From assembly GCA_900545515.1 (NCBI GenBank), contig UQZA01000033.1, forward strand, positions 1-26,831: a DNA stretch of 26,831 nucleotides, given 5' to 3'. The position numbers were made by a program, and so were the translations under genes. This document shows, piece by piece, positions 24,751 through 26,831 of this stretch (its first letter is position 1; each line of letters begins with the position of its first letter). The DNA is from an uncultured Eubacteriales bacterium. Its GTDB lineage: Bacteria > Bacillota > Clostridia > Oscillospirales > Oscillospiraceae. Below the pieces are notes generated by a model. That model ran no database searches, was not told the origin of the DNA, and was given only the letters and a program-made list of their open reading frames with translations.

Positions 24751-24784
24751 GAACTAGGATGTGCCAAATGACACATCCTAGTTC
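24751..24784 (-). other. perfect 13-bp hairpin directly after the precursor peptide gene
   Basis: GAACTAGGATGTG (24751-24763) pairs perfectly with CACATCCTAGTTC (24772-24784) around an eight-base loop. It begins five bases after the stop codon of the 31-aa ORF. No U-tract follows on either strand, so it is more likely an mRNA end-protecting or processing structure than a classical terminator. Confidence 0.55.
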
Positions 24785-24789
24785 CGGAT

Positions 24790-24885
24790 TTAGTTGCCTG
24801 CCTTGATTTCGCCCTTGCACTTTTTCGCCCAGACAGGACCACATTGAATATCGCCGTCATATGACGCAGGCTTAATGACTTTCAT
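24790..24885 (-). CDS. putative RiPP precursor peptide (31 aa)
   Basis: A 31-codon ORF begins at an ATG at 24885 with GGGAGG (24901-24896) ten bases upstream and ends at a TAA at 24790-24792. The product starts MKVIKPASYDGD, a charged leader-like part, and has a core CGPVWAKKC (15-23) in which W19 lies midway between C15 and C23; it ends KCKGEIKAGN. A short peptide with paired cysteines, placed behind a radical SAM gene and a peptide-type exporter, is the expected shape of a ribosomally made, modified peptide. Small Cys-rich clostridial precursors often begin with a similar MK-x-I-KP leader, but I cannot assign a family. It lies in the same frame as the broken radical SAM gene, 30 bases past its stop, and is followed at once by a strong hairpin. 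Confidence 0.6.
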   Translation of the reverse strand: MKVIKPASYDGDIQCGPVWAKKCKGEIKAGN

Positions 24886-24915
24886 CCATACACCGCCTCC
24901 CTTCACAAAATGCTT

Positions 24916-25272
24916 TCAGGTAATGTATAATTTGATCTTATCTAGGATGTCAAAGCTCATAACTCCACGTATTTCTGCGTTGTTTTCGTAGCAATAAGCG
25001 CATCGCAAGTTGCATAGTTCAGTCACAGAGACTATAATATGCAGTTCCTTTGGACTAATCTCGCCCATAAAATAGCGAATCGCGTCATCGTCGCTATAAA
25101 AAAATAGGTTTTCACTCAAATATTGAATCTCAGATTTGCTAAGTCTTTCCACGCACAAGTTGCCGTTTTCAAGCTTGTCAGCAGGGAGCTCAACAATGCA
25201 AGAATTTATTGTATTAAATATAACAACACTGCTTTCTTGTTCTACTACCTTAACGTATCTTTAAAGTTCCAT
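24916..25272 (-). pseudogene. broken radical SAM peptide-maturase gene
   Basis: The gene begins at an ATG at 25272, directly after the ABC gene stop and six bases after AAGGAG, but codon 4 is TAA (25261-25263). The frame is then open to a TGA at 24916-24918. Read through codon 4 it gives about 118 residues: an N-terminal segment like that of radical SAM/SPASM maturases (RYVKVVEQESSVVIFNTIN, then ELP), a linker, and the radical SAM signature CNLRCAYCYE with C87, C91 and C94, followed by only about 24 residues. Such enzymes are usually around 400 aa, so most of the barrel and the SPASM region are missing. A TTG at 25158 could restart an 80-aa product, but it would still lack the barrel. I call it a pseudogene, probably once the maturase of the adjacent peptide. 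Confidence 0.8.
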
Positions 25273-26831
25273 TTAATTCTCCTTTTCAAACAACCTTCCG
25301 TCTCTAATTTGCAGGATACAATCAGACATGCTATATGTGCTTGGTTGTGCATGATGAGTTACAAATAAAACCATCACATTTGAGAGCCCAAAAACCGTCT
25401 TTTCAATTTCTTGAGCAGTTGCAGCATCCAAGTTAGAAGTACTCTCGTCCATCAGCAGCACAGGACTTTTACGAATCAACGCGCGGGCGATCGCCAACCG
25501 TTGCCGCTCTCCACCAGACATTTCACTGGCGTTTTCTCCAAGCTGTGTGTGAATTCCCGCTGCCGCTTCCTGGACCCATTCATGAAGACCTGCAAGGTCC
25601 AGCGCTTCTAAGACCATCTCATCGGAGTAGTTCCCAAATAACCGCACATTGTCCGCCACAGTCCCGTCTAATAATACGGCTGTCTGGGGAATGCAAGCAA
25701 TCAGCCGCGCACGGTCGTTGGGGCAAATCTCCCGAGCATTTACATCATCCAGAAAAACAGATCCTGTATAGCTTTGGTATAGCTGGGCTAAAACCGCAAG
25801 AAATGTGGATTTCCCGGAGCCGCTATCCCCGGTAATTAAGTATTTTTTCCCGGCTTGGAAGGAATAATTTACTTGGTTCAGTACCGGCTTGCTGTTGTAA
25901 GAAAAGCTGACGTTACGGAAGCGGATGCCACATTTCATGTCCGCCTTATGAACGGTACCCTGGGAAATCACCGGCTGTTGCAGCAATTTCACCAGATCTT
26001 CGGAAACCTTTTGGGCAGATTTTAATTCAGCGATCTCTTCACTGATCGTAGTCAATGGGGAAGCAATGTAGGTCATCAGCTGCGTTGCTGCAACGATGGC
26101 AGAGATACGAATATGGCCTTTGAGCGCTAAAACCGCCCCCAATAGGTAAATACCCAAAAACATTCCATTTCCCACTGCAAAGGATAATTCGTAGGAAAGC
26201 GCGGTGGCACTTCTGGACTTGACGCGAGCAACCTCTTTTGCTTTGCTATATTGACTTTGCCGCTGATTGATTTCTGCTTCTAAGTGAAATAGCCTGCAGA
26301 TGGAAAAGGCAGCTAGGTTCTCTTTCAAGATAACCATATAGTTTTTTTGTGCATCCGCATAGGCCTTTCCTGTCGTGGAGATCCGTTTGGTAAAGAAAAG
26401 GGGTACAATTAACTGAGATACTGCCATAAATATGGCAAACACGCCGAGTATGGGGCTCAAGTAAAGCATGGCGACAGCAGCGATTGTAAGTTCCAAAATC
26501 TCTGTATAAAGGCCCAAAATAGTGTTGAAGAATGAATCTCTGATTATTTCAACATCATTGGTTAGCTTAGAGATATAATCGGCAGTGTGTAATGCAGCGA
26601 AAGCTTCAGCGGAACGTGCAAAAATTTGCTTGTGTAGGGCGGTTTGCAATTCTGAAACACTGTCTCGCAAAATGCCAAACCGAAGTTTTTTGCGAAAGTA
26701 ACCAGTGAAAAAGCTAAGCAAAATATAGCAAATGAAAATCAGGGTGTATTTTCCTGCCTGGCGCAGGTCGCCAGCCATTGCAAATTCAATTGCAATGGCC
26801 ATGATGTATGCGAGGCCTACGTCTACTGCTG
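25273..26831 (-). CDS. ABC exporter, fused permease and ATPase (partial, runs off the window)
   Basis: The product is a half-transporter with a membrane domain followed by an ATPase domain, the form used to export peptides, bacteriocins or lipids. The frame is open to the right edge, so the N-terminus lies outside; about 518 residues are visible. The first visible segment (VDVGLAYIMAIAIEFAMAGD) looks like the end of membrane helix 1. The ATPase half has Walker A GDSGSGKST, the signature MSGGERQRLAIARAL, Walker B LLMDES and the H-loop THH. No C39 peptidase is visible, but one could lie beyond the edge. The TAA directly abuts the radical SAM ATG, and that gene's ribosome binding site lies inside this one. 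AT-rich codon use sets it apart from the genes to the left. A role in exporting the 31-aa peptide product is inferred from position. Confidence 0.93.
   Translation of the reverse strand, partial: AVDVGLAYIMAIAIEFAMAGDLRQAGKYTLIFICYILLSFFTGYFRKKLRFGILRDSVSELQTALHKQIFARSAEAFAALHTADYISKLTNDVEIIRDSFFNTILGLYTEILELTIAAVAMLYLSPILGVFAIFMAVSQLIVPLFFTKRISTTGKAYADAQKNYMVILKENLAAFSICRLFHLEAEINQRQSQYSKAKEVARVKSRSATALSYELSFAVGNGMFLGIYLLGAVLALKGHIRISAIVAATQLMTYIASPLTTISEEIAELKSAQKVSEDLVKLLQQPVISQGTVHKADMKCGIRFRNVSFSYNSKPVLNQVNYSFQAGKKYLITGDSGSGKSTFLAVLAQLYQSYTGSVFLDDVNAREICPNDRARLIACIPQTAVLLDGTVADNVRLFGNYSDEMVLEALDLAGLHEWVQEAAAGIHTQLGENASEMSGGERQRLAIARALIRKSPVLLMDESTSNLDAATAQEIEKTVFGLSNVMVLFVTHHAQPSTYSMSDCILQIRDGRLFEKEN
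25279..25284 (-). promoter_or_regulatory. ribosome binding site that fixes the radical SAM start
   Basis: AAGGAG on the minus strand lies within the last codons of the ABC gene, six bases before the ATG at 25272. It shows that the original radical SAM start is upstream of the TAA at codon 4 and argues that this TAA is a true premature stop rather than a mis-chosen start. Confidence 0.7.

Noticed and set aside
24587..24844. 85-codon minus-strand frame in the AT-rich stretch
   Set aside because: It starts inside the precursor peptide ORF in another frame, lacks a ribosome binding site and runs through hairpins.
1..26831. CRISPR array, rRNA, complete tRNA, insertion sequence or prophage genes
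   Set aside because: No spaced direct repeats, no full cloverleaf, and no transposase, recombinase or phage structural motifs were seen.

Overview
The window reads as chromosomal DNA from a strictly anaerobic, GC-rich member of the Clostridia, most likely close to the Oscillospiraceae (Flavonifractor/Oscillibacter-like). The reasons are strong AGGAGG-type ribosome binding sites, TTGACA/TATAAT-type promoters, a glycogen operon with the GlgD paralogue, an Rnf complex with an extended RnfB, and tight gene packing with ATGA overlaps. The genus is inferred from general resemblance, not from a marker gene.

Layout. (1) About 0.07-8.06 kb, minus strand: a storage-polysaccharide block glgB-glgC-glgD-glgA, then a hairpin, a cytoplasmic GH13 alpha-glucan hydrolase and a small Cys-rich protein. 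ADP-glucose is made by GlgC/GlgD, polymerised by GlgA and branched by GlgB; the GH13 enzyme probably trims or reuses the glucan. (2) About 8.1-9.7 kb: divergent degV with a near-consensus promoter and overlapping palindrome, then a convergent small conserved-looking gene. (3) About 9.7-11.5 kb: a roughly 400-base gene-free stretch and the CCA-adding tRNA nucleotidyltransferase. (4) About 11.5-16.7 kb: a complete rnfCDGEAB operon (ferredoxin:NAD+ oxidoreductase, ion pumping) with its own promoter and a strong terminator. (5) About 16.8-18.75 kb: a small P-loop protein and pgi. (6) About 18.9-24.5 kb, plus strand: galE with a strong terminator, then prfA-sua5/tsaC-coaE-apeA, also ending in a strong terminator. 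pgi, galE and the glycogen genes together give a glucose-phosphate/UDP-sugar theme.

(7) From about 24.5 kb to the right edge the DNA becomes visibly AT-richer and its codon use changes. On the minus strand this part holds a peptide-type ABC exporter (running off the window), a radical SAM gene that is broken twice (TAA at codon 4, then a TGA about 24 codons after the CxxxCxxC cluster motif), and a 31-residue ORF with its own ribosome binding site that looks like a ribosomally made, post-translationally modified peptide (RiPP) precursor with a C-x3-W-x3-C core. This decayed or decaying RiPP cassette, probably acquired by transfer, is the most unusual part of the window. A short tRNA-Gly-like fragment lies just before it.

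All calls come from reading the sequence. No database search was run, so family assignments rest on recognisable motifs and promoter calls on match to consensus.
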